Part shown: positions 50,720 to 59,015 of the stretch, piece by piece
Layout of the letters: every line of letters begins with the position of its first letter
Position numbering within the stretch: position 1 is the first letter of the stretch
Assembly: GCA_026415615.1 (NCBI GenBank)
Contig: JAOAGT010000002.1
Coordinates: 62,001 to 126,000 of the forward strand
DNA from: Thermoleophilia bacterium
Lineage (GTDB): Bacteria > Actinomycetota > Thermoleophilia > RBG-16-64-13
Reading direction: 5' to 3'
DNA: 64,000 bases
Notes under the pieces: generated by a model
Told to the model about the DNA's origin: nothing
The model's database searches: none
What the model saw: the letters and a program-made list of their open reading frames with translations, nothing else
Made by a program: the position numbers and the translations under genes

Positions 50720-52513
50720 TTACCCGGCTACTGTCCCAATACCTGCGTGTGATTTGGCGGCTGCGCGTGCTGTCGCGGCTGGACTGCGGTCAGTGTATGT
50801 CCGATGCAGGAGCCGATGAGACACCTCACTTAACGGGTGTCCAAGGAACTGCTCGTACAACGCCGCCACACTGCGGTTCTCATGCGAAGCTCGTTTTTCG
50901 GCTCGGGTGTCAGCGTCGTAGATCTGCTCAAGACGCTTGGCCAGATCCTTGGCCTCGGTTCCATACGGTTGCCCTCCCCCGCCCGCACAACCGCCGGGAC
51001 AGGACATAACCTCGACAAAGTGAAGGTTTGACAGAGTTGCCTTATCCAAGTTCCGCAGCCTGCCCAAGCCATTAACCACGGCGAGCTCAAGCACTTTGTC
51101 TCCAACCCTCACGCTGAAACGCTTGAAACCGTCTAGGCCGCGAGCTTCGTCCAGGGGTTCAAGTTCGTAACCTTCGACAGGTTGATCTTGCTTTGAGGCT
51201 GAGTCCCCGTGCAATGAGCTCTTGCCCAGAAGCGCAACCGCTGTGCGTACGGCTGCCTCCATGACTCCACCGGTCGCGGCGAACAGGCGTCCTGCGCCAG
51301 TCGCCTCCGCAAATGGAGGATCAAGCGGCTCCCGGTCTTCAAAGGTAGTAAAGTCAATCCCAAAGCGTCGCCACAGGGAAAGTAGCTCCCGCGTGGTAAG
51401 AACGTAGTCCACGTCGCCCAGCTCCGCAGCCTCCTGCTTCTTTGCTGTGCAGGGCATGATCGACACCACCACCAAGCGCTTTCCCTCGAGATCCTTGTAC
51501 TTGGGGTAGATTGCCTTAATGAGGGCCCCCGCCATTTGTTGAGGAGACTTGCAGGTGGAAAGGTGAGGAATGAGGTCCGGCCGGTGAAGCTCGACATAGT
51601 TGATCCAAGCAGGCGAGCAACTGGTAAACATCGGCAGGGGACCGCCATTGGTTAGTCTCTCCGCCAGCTCAGTGGCCTCTTCCATGATGGTTAGGTCTGC
51701 CGCAAAAGCTGTATCAAAAACAGCGTCAAAACCAATTCGCTTAAGCGCTGCGGCCATGTGCTCCAGCATCACGGGCACCGCTGGCGGTTTAGGACGATCA
51801 GCGGCCAGCGTGGCGGGTACTGCAGGAGCTATCTGGGCCACGACGACCGTGGCGGGGTCTCCCAGTACTTCCACCACCTCATCCACCTGGTCGTGCTCCA
51901 TGAGAGCTCCAGTGGGGCACACTCTTGCGCATTGGCCGCAGAAAGTGCACCCTGATACGTTAAGTCCTTCGTAGAAACCCGGTGCCACCTGGGTACGAAA
52001 ACCGCGGTCGATGAAATCGATCGCTCCCACTCCCTGAATCTGGTGGCACATGGTTACACATCGCCCACAAAGCACGCACTTATTGGGATCCCGCCAGATA
52101 GCTGGAGAAGAGATGTCCACCGGCTGATCTTTCTTCAGCCCTACGTATTGACGGGTCCGCACACCAAGCTCCCGAGCCAGCTCGGCAAGCTCACATGTAC
52201 CCGAGCGATGGCAACCGAGGCAGTCAGGGGGATGATTGGCCACCAACAGCTCAACAATTGCTCGTCTTGCGCGGAGAAGCCTAGGGGTGTGAGTGCGAAT
52301 CACCAGTCCGTCCTGTGCGCGCAGGGTGCAGCTAGTTTGCAATCTTGGTGACCCTTCTACCTCTACCAGGCACAGGCGGCATGAAGCCGTGGGCGATGGG
52401 ACCCAGTCCAAGGAACAGAGATGCGGTATGTCTATGCCCACCCGTTTGGCTAACTGCAGTATGGTTTCGCCGGGCGTAAATTCGAATTCTTTTCCATTAA
52501 TGATGACGCTCAC
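50720..52513 (-). CDS. hydA: NAD(P)-linked [FeFe] hydrogenase catalytic subunit (HydA/HndD)
   Basis: 597 aa. An N-terminal [2Fe-2S] ferredoxin domain (C33, C45, C48, C62), a His-Cys3 cluster (HPPDCLGCHRSGTCE), two [4Fe-4S] clusters (CVLCGRCVTMC and CTFCGQCARVC) and the H-cluster domain: L1 TSCSPAW (297-303), L2 MPCTAKKQE (Cys355), L3 EVMSCPGGCAGGGGQP (C505, C509). The C-terminus holds the small-subunit-like segment SVAALYEQFLGHPLS. With HydB and HydC it forms the trimer that couples H2 to NADH and, in many anaerobes, ferredoxin (electron bifurcation). Bifurcation is inferred. The maturases HydE, HydF and HydG are not in the window. Confidence 0.95.
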   Translation of the reverse strand: MSVIINGKEFEFTPGETILQLAKRVGIDIPHLCSLDWVPSPTASCRLCLVEVEGSPRLQTSCTLRAQDGLVIRTHTPRLLRARRAIVELLVANHPPDCLGCHRSGTCELAELARELGVRTRQYVGLKKDQPVDISSPAIWRDPNKCVLCGRCVTMCHQIQGVGAIDFIDRGFRTQVAPGFYEGLNVSGCTFCGQCARVCPTGALMEHDQVDEVVEVLGDPATVVVAQIAPAVPATLAADRPKPPAVPVMLEHMAAALKRIGFDAVFDTAFAADLTIMEEATELAERLTNGGPLPMFTSCSPAWINYVELHRPDLIPHLSTCKSPQQMAGALIKAIYPKYKDLEGKRLVVVSIMPCTAKKQEAAELGDVDYVLTTRELLSLWRRFGIDFTTFEDREPLDPPFAEATGAGRLFAATGGVMEAAVRTAVALLGKSSLHGDSASKQDQPVEGYELEPLDEARGLDGFKRFSVRVGDKVLELAVVNGLGRLRNLDKATLSNLHFVEVMSCPGGCAGGGGQPYGTEAKDLAKRLEQIYDADTRAEKRASHENRSVAALYEQFLGHPLSEVSHRLLHRTYTDRSPAATARAAAKSHAGIGTVAG

Positions 52514-52522
52514 GGTTACCTC

Positions 52523-54526
52523 TCAAGCAACTAGAGCTATGGACTCTTTGGGACACGCTTCCACGCAAGCGCCGCAGCCTATGCACTTGTCAACGATGAT
52601 GTAGTGGGCGGCCTTGCGCTCTCCCACGATGGCGTCTGCCGGACATACTTTCTTGCACGACATGCAACCGATACAGGTTGTGTTGTCGACAGCGTAGGTA
52701 CGCAGTCCCTGACACACTCGCGCCGGACACCGGTTTTCTAACACGTGCGCTTCGTATTCGTCTCGGAAGTATCTCAGCGTAGAAAGCACGGGGTTAGCCG
52801 CCGACTGGCCTAAGCCACAGAGGGAGGTGTCTTTGATGGTCTCAGCCAACTCCTCTAGGTGGAGTAGCCCCCGAAAACGCTCAAGGCGACGGATTTCGTC
52901 GCCCACCGGACGCTCGGTGAGGGCGGTAAGAATTTCGTGCATACGGGTGGTGCCTTCCCGACAAGGCGCGCACTTGCCGCACGATTCGTTACGGATAAAC
53001 TCCATGAAGTACTTGGCTACATCCACCATGCAAGTACGCTCGTCCATGACCACCATACCCCCAGAGCCCATCATGGCGCCCAGTTCTTGCAGAGTTCCGT
53101 AATCAAGCGGCACATCGAGGTACTCTCTGGGCACACAGCCGCCGCTTGGTCCCCCAATTTGCACGGCTTTGATGGCATGTCCCTCGGGAGCGCCACCACC
53201 GATTGTCTCTACTACTTCCCGAAGCGGAGTACCCACCGGTACCTCGACCAGTCCGGTATTTCTAACCGTGCCGCTCAAGGCAAAAACTTTGGTGCCGGCC
53301 GCGTCTCCCAGGCCAAGGTCACGGAACCACTGGGCTCCATGGCGGATAATCCCGGGGACGTTAGCCAGCGTTTCCACGTTGTTTAGAACCGTGGGCATGC
53401 CGTAAAGACCGGATACGGCGGGGTAGGGCGGGCGCGGCCGAGGCATGCCGCGCCCGCCCTCAATGCTTGCCAAAATTGCAGTTTCTTCGCCGCAGACAAA
53501 GGCGCCGGCTCCTTGTTTGACCGTGATGTCAAAGTCGACCAGGCTCCCAAACAAGTTGCTGCCTAGAAGCCCAGCCGCCCGGCACTGAGTTATAGCGTTT
53601 TGGAGCCGTTCGATAGCTAGCGGATACTCAGCGCGACAGTATATGTATCCCTTGGTAGCTCCCGTGGCGTACCCAGCGATGAGCATCCCCTCGATTACAC
53701 GGAAGGGATCTCCCTCCAGGATGGCGCGGTCCATGAACGCTCCCGGGTCTCCCTCGTCAGCGTTGCAGATGATGTATTTCTGAACAGCGGGTGTGTCCAG
53801 GGCCACTCTCCATTTCTTGCCCGTGGGGAATCCAGCCCCTCCTCTGCCGCGAAGGCCCGACTCGATGACAAGGTCGCAGACTTCCTCACGAGTCATGGTG
53901 GTAAGAGCCTTGGCCGCGGCGGCAAAGCCGCCGGCGGCCAAGGCTGCATCCAGGGAGGTGGGATCTATGACACCGCAGTTTTCAAGAACCACCCGCTTTT
54001 GTCGGGCAAAAAACGGGGTATCCGCCACCAGAGCTACATCCGCAAAATCAGGATGCTCACCATAACGTCCAAACAAGAAGCGGTTACGCAGGTCGCCCTT
54101 CTCGAAGATGGCCTCTAGAAATTCGGTCACGTTTTCCGGGGTAAGGTCACAGTACGAAAGGCGAATGCCATCGCCCCGATCAAGGTCCACAAAAACTTCT
54201 CTCTGGCAGAAGCCTACGCATCCTACCTCGACAAGGCTCGCTGAGATCCCGTGCTCATCGAGGTAGACCTTGATCTTCTCGGCGATGTGCAGAGCTCCAT
54301 TTGCTCGACCACACGTTCCTGCTCCAATGTATATGACCGGGCCGTTGCTGCCCGGCCGACTGCCTCGGGCTGCCTCCTTGCGTCTCTGGGTGCGCAGGGC
54401 TGTGCAGCCTGGGTCAGTGTGGCAGAGAGGGCCTTCTTCCAGGCATTCAATGACCCGTACACAGGGATCCGCAGGAGAATGAGTGCAAAGAGCACAACAG
54501 GGTTCAAGCAACAGGCCGCTAGTCAT
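52523..54526 (-). CDS. hydB: Hydrogenase NADH-binding flavoprotein subunit (HydB/HndC, NuoF-like)
   Basis: 667 aa. A thioredoxin-like [2Fe-2S] domain (C72, C103, C107 region) leads to the NuoF core with GRGGAGFPTGKKW (226-238, FMN/NADH site), the SLBB domain, CGKCAPCREGT for a [4Fe-4S] cluster and two C-terminal ferredoxin clusters (CIGCMSCKKVCP and CIGCGACVEACP). It accepts electrons from NADH or delivers them. The first 45 residues hold seven extra cysteines (10, 11, 14, 22, 28, 35, 41) not part of the usual subunit. The ATG overlaps the hydC stop, and hydA follows after 9 bp. Confidence 0.95.
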   Translation of the reverse strand: MTSGLLLEPCCALCTHSPADPCVRVIECLEEGPLCHTDPGCTALRTQRRKEAARGSRPGSNGPVIYIGAGTCGRANGALHIAEKIKVYLDEHGISASLVEVGCVGFCQREVFVDLDRGDGIRLSYCDLTPENVTEFLEAIFEKGDLRNRFLFGRYGEHPDFADVALVADTPFFARQKRVVLENCGVIDPTSLDAALAAGGFAAAAKALTTMTREEVCDLVIESGLRGRGGAGFPTGKKWRVALDTPAVQKYIICNADEGDPGAFMDRAILEGDPFRVIEGMLIAGYATGATKGYIYCRAEYPLAIERLQNAITQCRAAGLLGSNLFGSLVDFDITVKQGAGAFVCGEETAILASIEGGRGMPRPRPPYPAVSGLYGMPTVLNNVETLANVPGIIRHGAQWFRDLGLGDAAGTKVFALSGTVRNTGLVEVPVGTPLREVVETIGGGAPEGHAIKAVQIGGPSGGCVPREYLDVPLDYGTLQELGAMMGSGGMVVMDERTCMVDVAKYFMEFIRNESCGKCAPCREGTTRMHEILTALTERPVGDEIRRLERFRGLLHLEELAETIKDTSLCGLGQSAANPVLSTLRYFRDEYEAHVLENRCPARVCQGLRTYAVDNTTCIGCMSCKKVCPADAIVGERKAAHYIIVDKCIGCGACVEACPKESIALVA

Positions 54527-55005
54527 GTCGTGCTCCTTCCTCCGTCGAGATCGGCGGCGTCCAGCGCGTCAAGCAAAGCGTCAAGCTTCTCGGGAGTGAG
54601 GTGTCCGTAGAACTCGCCGTCGAGCTTGATGACTGGAGCGATCGAACAGGCTCCCAAACAGGCAACTCGAAGCACAGTAAAGCGGCCGTCTGGCGAATTA
54701 CCGTCTGGTCTTAACTTGAGCCGCCGCTGTAAGTGGGTGAGCAATGCGAAACTTTGTTTCACGTGGCAGGCAGTACCACGGCAAAGCTCGATAACATGCT
54801 TGCCGAGAGGGGCAAAACGAAACTGGTTGTAGAAGCTGGCCACCCCATACACACTTGCCACTGGCATCTTCAGGCTGGCAGCTAGCTCAAGCATTGCCTC
54901 TTGCGACAGGTAACCGTCCCGAGCCTGAATTTCCTGGAGCAGGGGTATTAGTTGCTCTCGGGAAGATGCCTTGCGTTCGTCTATGGGTAGAGAAGTTCGA
55001 CCCAT
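54523..55005 (-). CDS. hydC: Hydrogenase [2Fe-2S] subunit (HydC/HndA, NuoE-like)
   Basis: 160 aa. IQARDGYLSQEAMLELAASLKMPVASVYGVASFYNQFRF is the NuoE N-terminal signature. The [2Fe-2S] ligands are in CRGTACHV and CLGACSIAPVI. Length is standard. It is the electron-carrying subunit of the trimeric hydrogenase. It is the first hydrogenase gene, 12 bp downstream of the receiver gene, and overlaps hydB by 4 bases. Confidence 0.95.
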   Translation of the reverse strand: MGRTSLPIDERKASSREQLIPLLQEIQARDGYLSQEAMLELAASLKMPVASVYGVASFYNQFRFAPLGKHVIELCRGTACHVKQSFALLTHLQRRLKLRPDGNSPDGRFTVLRVACLGACSIAPVIKLDGEFYGHLTPEKLDALLDALDAADLDGGRSTT

Positions 55006-55017
55006 ACCTGCCCCCTT

Positions 55018-55449
55018 CTACCTATCATCCTCGGGCTGTGCAGCGTTAGGTTGAGTCGCGCTGCGCCCTAGAAGCTGCTCAATCCGCGCAGCTAGCTCCG
55101 TAAGACGAACGGGCTTTTCCATGAAAACCTCAGCGGGAATCTTTTGCCCCATGAGAGAAGCCAGGACTTTCTCGCGGGTCTCCTCTTGGGCGGTAAAGCC
55201 AGAGAGTATGATGATGGGAATGTCGCGGGTGGGTCCGTCTGTCTTTAAAGCGCTAGCAAAGACCATCCCCTCTTCGTCGTAGTCCATCATAACGTCGAGA
55301 ATGATTAGGTCAGGCTTTGCTTCGATAATGCGAGCGTAGGCCTCCTTGCCGTTGTGCGCTGTCAACACTTCGTATCCCCGAGCGGTTAGGAATGCTTGGA
55401 TCGAAGTCACCAGGTCTACATCGTCGTCAACTACCAAGATCTTCGGCAT
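55018..55449 (-). CDS. Receiver-domain response regulator at the head of the hydrogenase operon
   Basis: 143 aa. KILVVDDDVDLV and DLIILDVMMDYDEEG place the phospho-acceptor at Asp52; FMEKPVRLTELAARI gives the conserved Lys. No output domain. The loop after the Asp is longer than usual, as in the receiver at 48181. It is the promoter-proximal gene in the operon, directly under Rex control if the operators upstream are real. It may be the target of the hydrogenase-like kinase encoded four genes downstream. Confidence 0.9.
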   Translation of the reverse strand: MPKILVVDDDVDLVTSIQAFLTARGYEVLTAHNGKEAYARIIEAKPDLIILDVMMDYDEEGMVFASALKTDGPTRDIPIIILSGFTAQEETREKVLASLMGQKIPAEVFMEKPVRLTELAARIEQLLGRSATQPNAAQPEDDR

Positions 55450-55529
55450 CGTTCTGCCCTCCCCGGATAAGCGTGCCTGTCGCTCCTGCTATAAGGTGTC
55501 TCAGCTCTTGTTGTTTGTCTTAATCGCTC

Positions 55530-55545
55530 AGTGATATATGTCACA
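55530..55545. promoter_or_regulatory. Second dyad TGTGA-N6-TCACT at the hydrogenase promoter
   Basis: On the minus strand TGTGA-CATATA-TCACT. It fits a CRP/FNR-family site and is also a degenerate Rex site. It overlaps the -10 hexamer and abuts the strong Rex box, centres 15 bp apart. Either reading would repress transcription from this place. Confidence 0.45.
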
Positions 55546-55561
55546 GTGAATTGCTTCACAA
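55533..55561 (-). promoter_or_regulatory. Predicted promoter of the hydrogenase operon
   Basis: Minus strand TTGTGA (55556-55561), 17 bases, TATATC (55533-55538). The -35 and spacer are part of the Rex box, so Rex binding would block RNA polymerase. The first gene starts about 85 bp downstream. Confidence 0.6.
55544..55561. promoter_or_regulatory. Rex operator at the hydrogenase operon promoter
   Basis: Minus strand TTGTGAAGCAATTCACTG against the Rex consensus TTGTGAA-N4-TTCACAA: 16 of 18 positions agree where defined. It lies between rex and its presumed target operon. Rex releases DNA when NADH is high, which would induce the NADH-oxidising hydrogenase. Confidence 0.85.
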
Positions 55562-55566
55562 ACGCC

Positions 55567-55589
55567 GGCAAAAAAAGAATTTTTTTGCC
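55567..55589. terminator. A/T-rich hairpin downstream of rex
   Basis: GGC plus seven A, loop GAA, seven T plus GCC: a 10-bp perfect stem with seven A-T pairs and a T run on both strands. A terminator for rex is likely, though the stem has little GC. It also lies close upstream of the hydrogenase promoter, where it could act as an UP element. Confidence 0.5.
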
Positions 55590-55614
55590 TTGCAACCCTG
55601 CTTGTCAGCTGATC

Positions 55615-56274
55615 CTACCGGCCTCCTCTTCGCACGAGGAATGACAGCTTCTCGAGCTTGGCTGAAATATCAATCTGCTCCACAAAACAACCCGAGGGCA
55701 CAGTGATGCTCTTGGGTACAAAATTTAGAAAACCTCTGACCCCAGCCTGCGCAGCTTTGTCCACCACCGCCTGCAGCCCCTCAGGGCGAGCCGCCAGGAT
55801 CAAGACCTTGAGCTCCAGCTCGGGCACCACCTTGTCCAGCTGCTCCACGCTGTAGCAGCGCCTACCAGCGAAGACCCGGCCGATTTTGCCCGGGTCGCTG
55901 TCAAACGCGGCCGCAATGTGAAAACCCCGTTCTTCGAAGCCGCCGTAAGCGAGGAGCGCTCGACCTAGATGCCCTACTCCAACCAAGCCGATATTCTGAA
56001 TCACAGTTGTGCCGATGATCTCCGCGATTGTCTGCGCCATCTCGCGCACGTCATAGCCTCGGGCGATATTGCCAAATGTGCCAAAACTGGCCAAATCGCG
56101 GCGCAACTGGGCGGGCGACACTCCCACTAGGGCGGCCAGCTCATGGGAGTGAACAAACTGGACTCCATCGTGAGCCAGCTCTTCGAGCGCGCGGCGGTAG
56201 ACGCTCAACCGCTCAACCGTACGGAGGGATACACGCCTGCGGTGAGTTAGTGTATCTTCATTGCGACCATTCAT
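55615..56274 (-). CDS. rex: Redox-sensing transcriptional repressor Rex
   Basis: 219 aa. A winged helix (LERLSVYRRALEEL type start, VSPAQLRRDLASFGTFG) is followed by a Rossmann domain with GLVGVGHLGRALLAYGGF and AAFDSDPGKIGRVFAGR, diagnostic of Rex. The C-terminal helix inserts into the partner subunit. Rex senses the NADH/NAD+ ratio: it binds TTGTGAA-type dyads when NADH is low and leaves when NADH rises. Such dyads are found both upstream of rex itself (56308) and of the hydrogenase operon (55544). Rex is a cytosolic dimer. Confidence 0.95.
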   Translation of the reverse strand: MNGRNEDTLTHRRRVSLRTVERLSVYRRALEELAHDGVQFVHSHELAALVGVSPAQLRRDLASFGTFGNIARGYDVREMAQTIAEIIGTTVIQNIGLVGVGHLGRALLAYGGFEERGFHIAAAFDSDPGKIGRVFAGRRCYSVEQLDKVVPELELKVLILAARPEGLQAVVDKAAQAGVRGFLNFVPKSITVPSGCFVEQIDISAKLEKLSFLVRRGGR

Positions 56275-56307
56275 TGTCTGCGCTCGAGGTAGCTGCTAAA
56301 TCCTGCA

Positions 56308-56325
56308 CAGTGAATCTTTTCACAG
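56308..56325. promoter_or_regulatory. Rex operator upstream of rex
   Basis: Minus strand CTGTGAAAAGATTCACTG; it fits the Rex dyad except at the outermost bases. It covers the predicted -10 element of rex, 34 bp before the start codon, and so indicates autorepression. Confidence 0.7.
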
Positions 56326-56342
56326 AACTGCTTGTGTGTCAA
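56314..56342 (-). promoter_or_regulatory. Predicted promoter of rex
   Basis: Minus strand TTGACA (56337-56342), 17 bases, AAAGAT (56314-56319). The -35 is perfect, the -10 weak. It overlaps the Rex operator. Confidence 0.5.
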
Positions 56343-56372
56343 GTATTCCTTAGCGCGCTTCTCCTCAGCGAA

Positions 56373-57008
56373 CTACTGGCTCTGTTCCTGCGCTGGCTCG
56401 ATCTGGCCGCGGATGGCGTCGACTGGGTGCGACTTGTTCCCTATGCTGACGTAGGCCTTACCGTTGTTGATCAAGTTAATTAGATCTCCAATGGTGCCTC
56501 CGCGCAGAGGTCCTATGAGATCGGATTCCACGATCTCCCCCTCAGCAAGCACGCCCACAAAGGAGCCCTCTTTCATCGGACCGGCAAACAGTATGTACAC
56601 CGTGGTGCCGGAGGTTCCGGGAGTCCCCTGGTAAATGGCTGCAGTGCTGGGGTTAGTAATGGCGCTTGTAACCTCGAGCACGTACGTCAACTTATTCCGT
56701 TGCGCATCATACTCCAGGGTGAGTACTGCCGAAGCTTGGGTCTTGACCTTGGGCACTGATTCGCTTCCAGTAAGACGGGCGGTGAACTTCGCGGAAGGCA
56801 GAGTAGTCTCGGGACCTGCTGTGGACGCGGTAGTGCTCGTAGATTCTTTGTTCCCCGAACAAGTAAGGCCTATCACGATGATAACGACGATGAGAGCTAG
56901 CACAAATACTCCGGCTACTGCCCGACGTCTTTGCACCTGCTGCTGCCGCAACTGTCGCCGCCGAGCTCGTTCTTTGGCCAGAGCATCGGGGTCTATCTCA
57001 GGTCCCAT
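56373..57008 (-). CDS. Membrane-anchored CHRD-domain protein
   Basis: 211 aa from ATG 57008, with GGAGG upstream. A basic cytosolic segment (ARRRQLRQQQVQRRR) precedes one membrane helix (AVAGVFVLALIVVIIVIGL) and a Thr/Ser linker. The extracytoplasmic part is a CHRD domain: FTARLTGSESVPKVKTQASAVLTLEYD, LTYVLEVTS, and a final KAYVSIGNKSHPVDAIRGQI. The CHRD fold is named after chordin; its bacterial role is not known. It ends 31 bp before the rex promoter, so read-through into rex is possible. Confidence 0.88.
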   Translation of the reverse strand: MGPEIDPDALAKERARRRQLRQQQVQRRRAVAGVFVLALIVVIIVIGLTCSGNKESTSTTASTAGPETTLPSAKFTARLTGSESVPKVKTQASAVLTLEYDAQRNKLTYVLEVTSAITNPSTAAIYQGTPGTSGTTVYILFAGPMKEGSFVGVLAEGEIVESDLIGPLRGGTIGDLINLINNGKAYVSIGNKSHPVDAIRGQIEPAQEQSQ

Positions 57009-57113
57009 CGGCGTTCCTCCCCCCGGTTCGAGGATCACACTCCCCCGCTTTGCTGCCCAAAACTTATTTCTTTCTTACCGTAGCATAAGCGGCGGGCTTT
57101 AAGAAAATCTTAG

Positions 57114-59015
57114 TCAACACAGAGGTAAGAACACAGTAAATGTAGAGCCCACACCAACAGTGCTCTTGACCTCTACGCGCCCTTTGTGCCTCTCGGCGGC
57201 ATGCCGAACAATGCTTAGACCGAGCCCGGTTCCACCGGTTTCGCGCGAGCGAGCCTTGTCTACTCGGTAGAAGCGCTCAAACACTCGCTGCTGTTCGGCC
57301 ATGGGGATACCAATACCATCATCTTGGACTGACAGAACTGCCCACGATCGTCCTGCGTTGTCAGTTTGTGTGTCCAGGCTCACCCGGATGTGACCACCCG
57401 GCTCCGTATAGCGGATAGCGTTGTCCAGTAGGTTCTTTGTGATCGCGCGCAGACTGGGTTCTTCTCCGTTAATAAGCAGGGTGTCTGGCAGGGAGGCGGT
57501 AAGCTCATGATGCTTCGCCTCGGCCAGAGGGCGCATCTCCTCCACGACTTCCGCCGCTGTCAGCGCAAGATCTACTGGTTTGAACATGCCGGGCTCCGTT
57601 GGGGTCGGCTCCTCCAAGCGCGAAAGGACAAGGAGATCGCTCACCAGGTTGTTTAGTCTTTGCACCTCGGCGGCGAGACGCTCTACAAATCTCTCGGCTA
57701 TAGCTGGGTCCTCGCGAATACAGGTGGCCAAAGTCTGGGCGAGAAGAGACAGGCCGGCAAGAGGTGTCTTTAGTTCGTGACTCACGTTGGTCACGAAGTC
57801 TCTGCGCATCTGCTCGACACGTCGTTGCTCCGTTTCATCTCGCAGCACAAAGAGTGTATGCCCTGTCGATGGCTGTCTAGGGCTAACAGTTTGCGCGTGT
57901 TCTCGATAGCCGAGTGGTATGACCTCCACGGCCAGAGTACGGTTGGGCGTCAGCTCGACTGTCTGGGTGATCGGCCTGCCGCTGGACCAGGCTCTTTCTG
58001 CAAGACCTTCTGCTGGGAAGGAACGGGCGACCAAGACCAGAGGTTTGCCGGCGCTTTCGCTTAGATCAAAACCAAGTAAGGCTTGAGCAGCGGGGTTTGC
58101 GCGCAGGATTCTTCCTTGCTCATCGACCACCAGGACTCCCTCATTCATGGCCTCGAGGATTCTGGCCGAGCGTTCGGTTTCAGCTCTTAATTCCTGCTCA
58201 CGGTCTTGCAGCTGGGCTGCCATATCGTTGAAAGCTTGAGCCAGCTCGCCTAGCTCGTCATCCCGCCTTATAGCAGTCCGGTAGCCAAAGTCGCCCGCCG
58301 CCACGCGGCTGGCCATGACCTGCAAACGCGCCAACGGGTTAACGATCGAGCGCGAAACCAGATATGCAGCTAGGACCATCGGGATGAGCAGGGCTACCCA
58401 CACGTAAAGGGGTATGCGCCACGAAGCCTCCAACATGCTGTCGATTCGAGCTGCGGGTTGAGCCACTCGGATAGCCCCCTCGGACCAAGCTGCCTCGCTG
58501 GCCGGAAGGGGCAGGGCAACGTACACTTCTTCGATCCCCAAGGTACTTGAGCGTCTACGCTCTCGGGCTTCATATCCGGCCAGAGCCTGTTTCACCTCGG
58601 GGCGGTTGGCGTGGTTCTCAAGAGTCGCCGGGTTTGCCTCGGAGTCGGCGAGTACCTTACCGGTCCTGTCGATGAGGGTTATCCGTGCGCCCGCTGCCAG
58701 CCCCACCTCCTGGATGAACTGTTGCAGACTTTCGGCGTCGTATAGGGGACGGGTTTGACCTGCACCAGCTGGCCCGCCGTCAAGTTGTGATAAGGTGGCG
58801 GCCAGCTGCCGAGCTTGACGTGCCATCTCATCTTCTAATCGGTCCAGGAAAACGTCGCGTAGGATAATGGCAGACACGAGGGCTACGACCCCGGCAAAGA
58901 GCAGGGTTCCTAAAGCTACAGCTATGGGCAACCGCCAGCGAAGGCGCCGCGGTCGAGTCCGCGCTAGGATGCTCCGAAAAAACGCCAACATACCGTTTCT
59001 TAGCTTTGCATTCAC
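57114..59015 (-). CDS. phoR: Phosphate-regulon sensor histidine kinase PhoR
   Basis: 633 aa from a GTG that overlaps the phoB stop. Membrane helices near 29-50 and 192-214 enclose an extracytoplasmic loop of about 140 residues. HAMP follows (RSIVNPLARLQVMASRVAAGDFGYR), then PAS (ILEAMNEGVLVVDEQGRILRANPAAQALLG), HisKA (FVTNVSHELKTPLAGLSLL) and HATPase (NLLDNAIRYTE, DDGIGIPMAEQQ, GTGLGLSIVRHA). The domain order and the divergent pst operon identify the kinase as PhoR. In the PhoR system the Pst transporter and PhoU hold kinase activity low when phosphate is abundant. Confidence 0.92.
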   Translation of the reverse strand: MNAKLRNGMLAFFRSILARTRPRRLRWRLPIAVALGTLLFAGVVALVSAIILRDVFLDRLEDEMARQARQLAATLSQLDGGPAGAGQTRPLYDAESLQQFIQEVGLAAGARITLIDRTGKVLADSEANPATLENHANRPEVKQALAGYEARERRRSSTLGIEEVYVALPLPASEAAWSEGAIRVAQPAARIDSMLEASWRIPLYVWVALLIPMVLAAYLVSRSIVNPLARLQVMASRVAAGDFGYRTAIRRDDELGELAQAFNDMAAQLQDREQELRAETERSARILEAMNEGVLVVDEQGRILRANPAAQALLGFDLSESAGKPLVLVARSFPAEGLAERAWSSGRPITQTVELTPNRTLAVEVIPLGYREHAQTVSPRQPSTGHTLFVLRDETEQRRVEQMRRDFVTNVSHELKTPLAGLSLLAQTLATCIREDPAIAERFVERLAAEVQRLNNLVSDLLVLSRLEEPTPTEPGMFKPVDLALTAAEVVEEMRPLAEAKHHELTASLPDTLLINGEEPSLRAITKNLLDNAIRYTEPGGHIRVSLDTQTDNAGRSWAVLSVQDDGIGIPMAEQQRVFERFYRVDKARSRETGGTGLGLSIVRHAAERHKGRVEVKSTVGVGSTFTVFLPLC

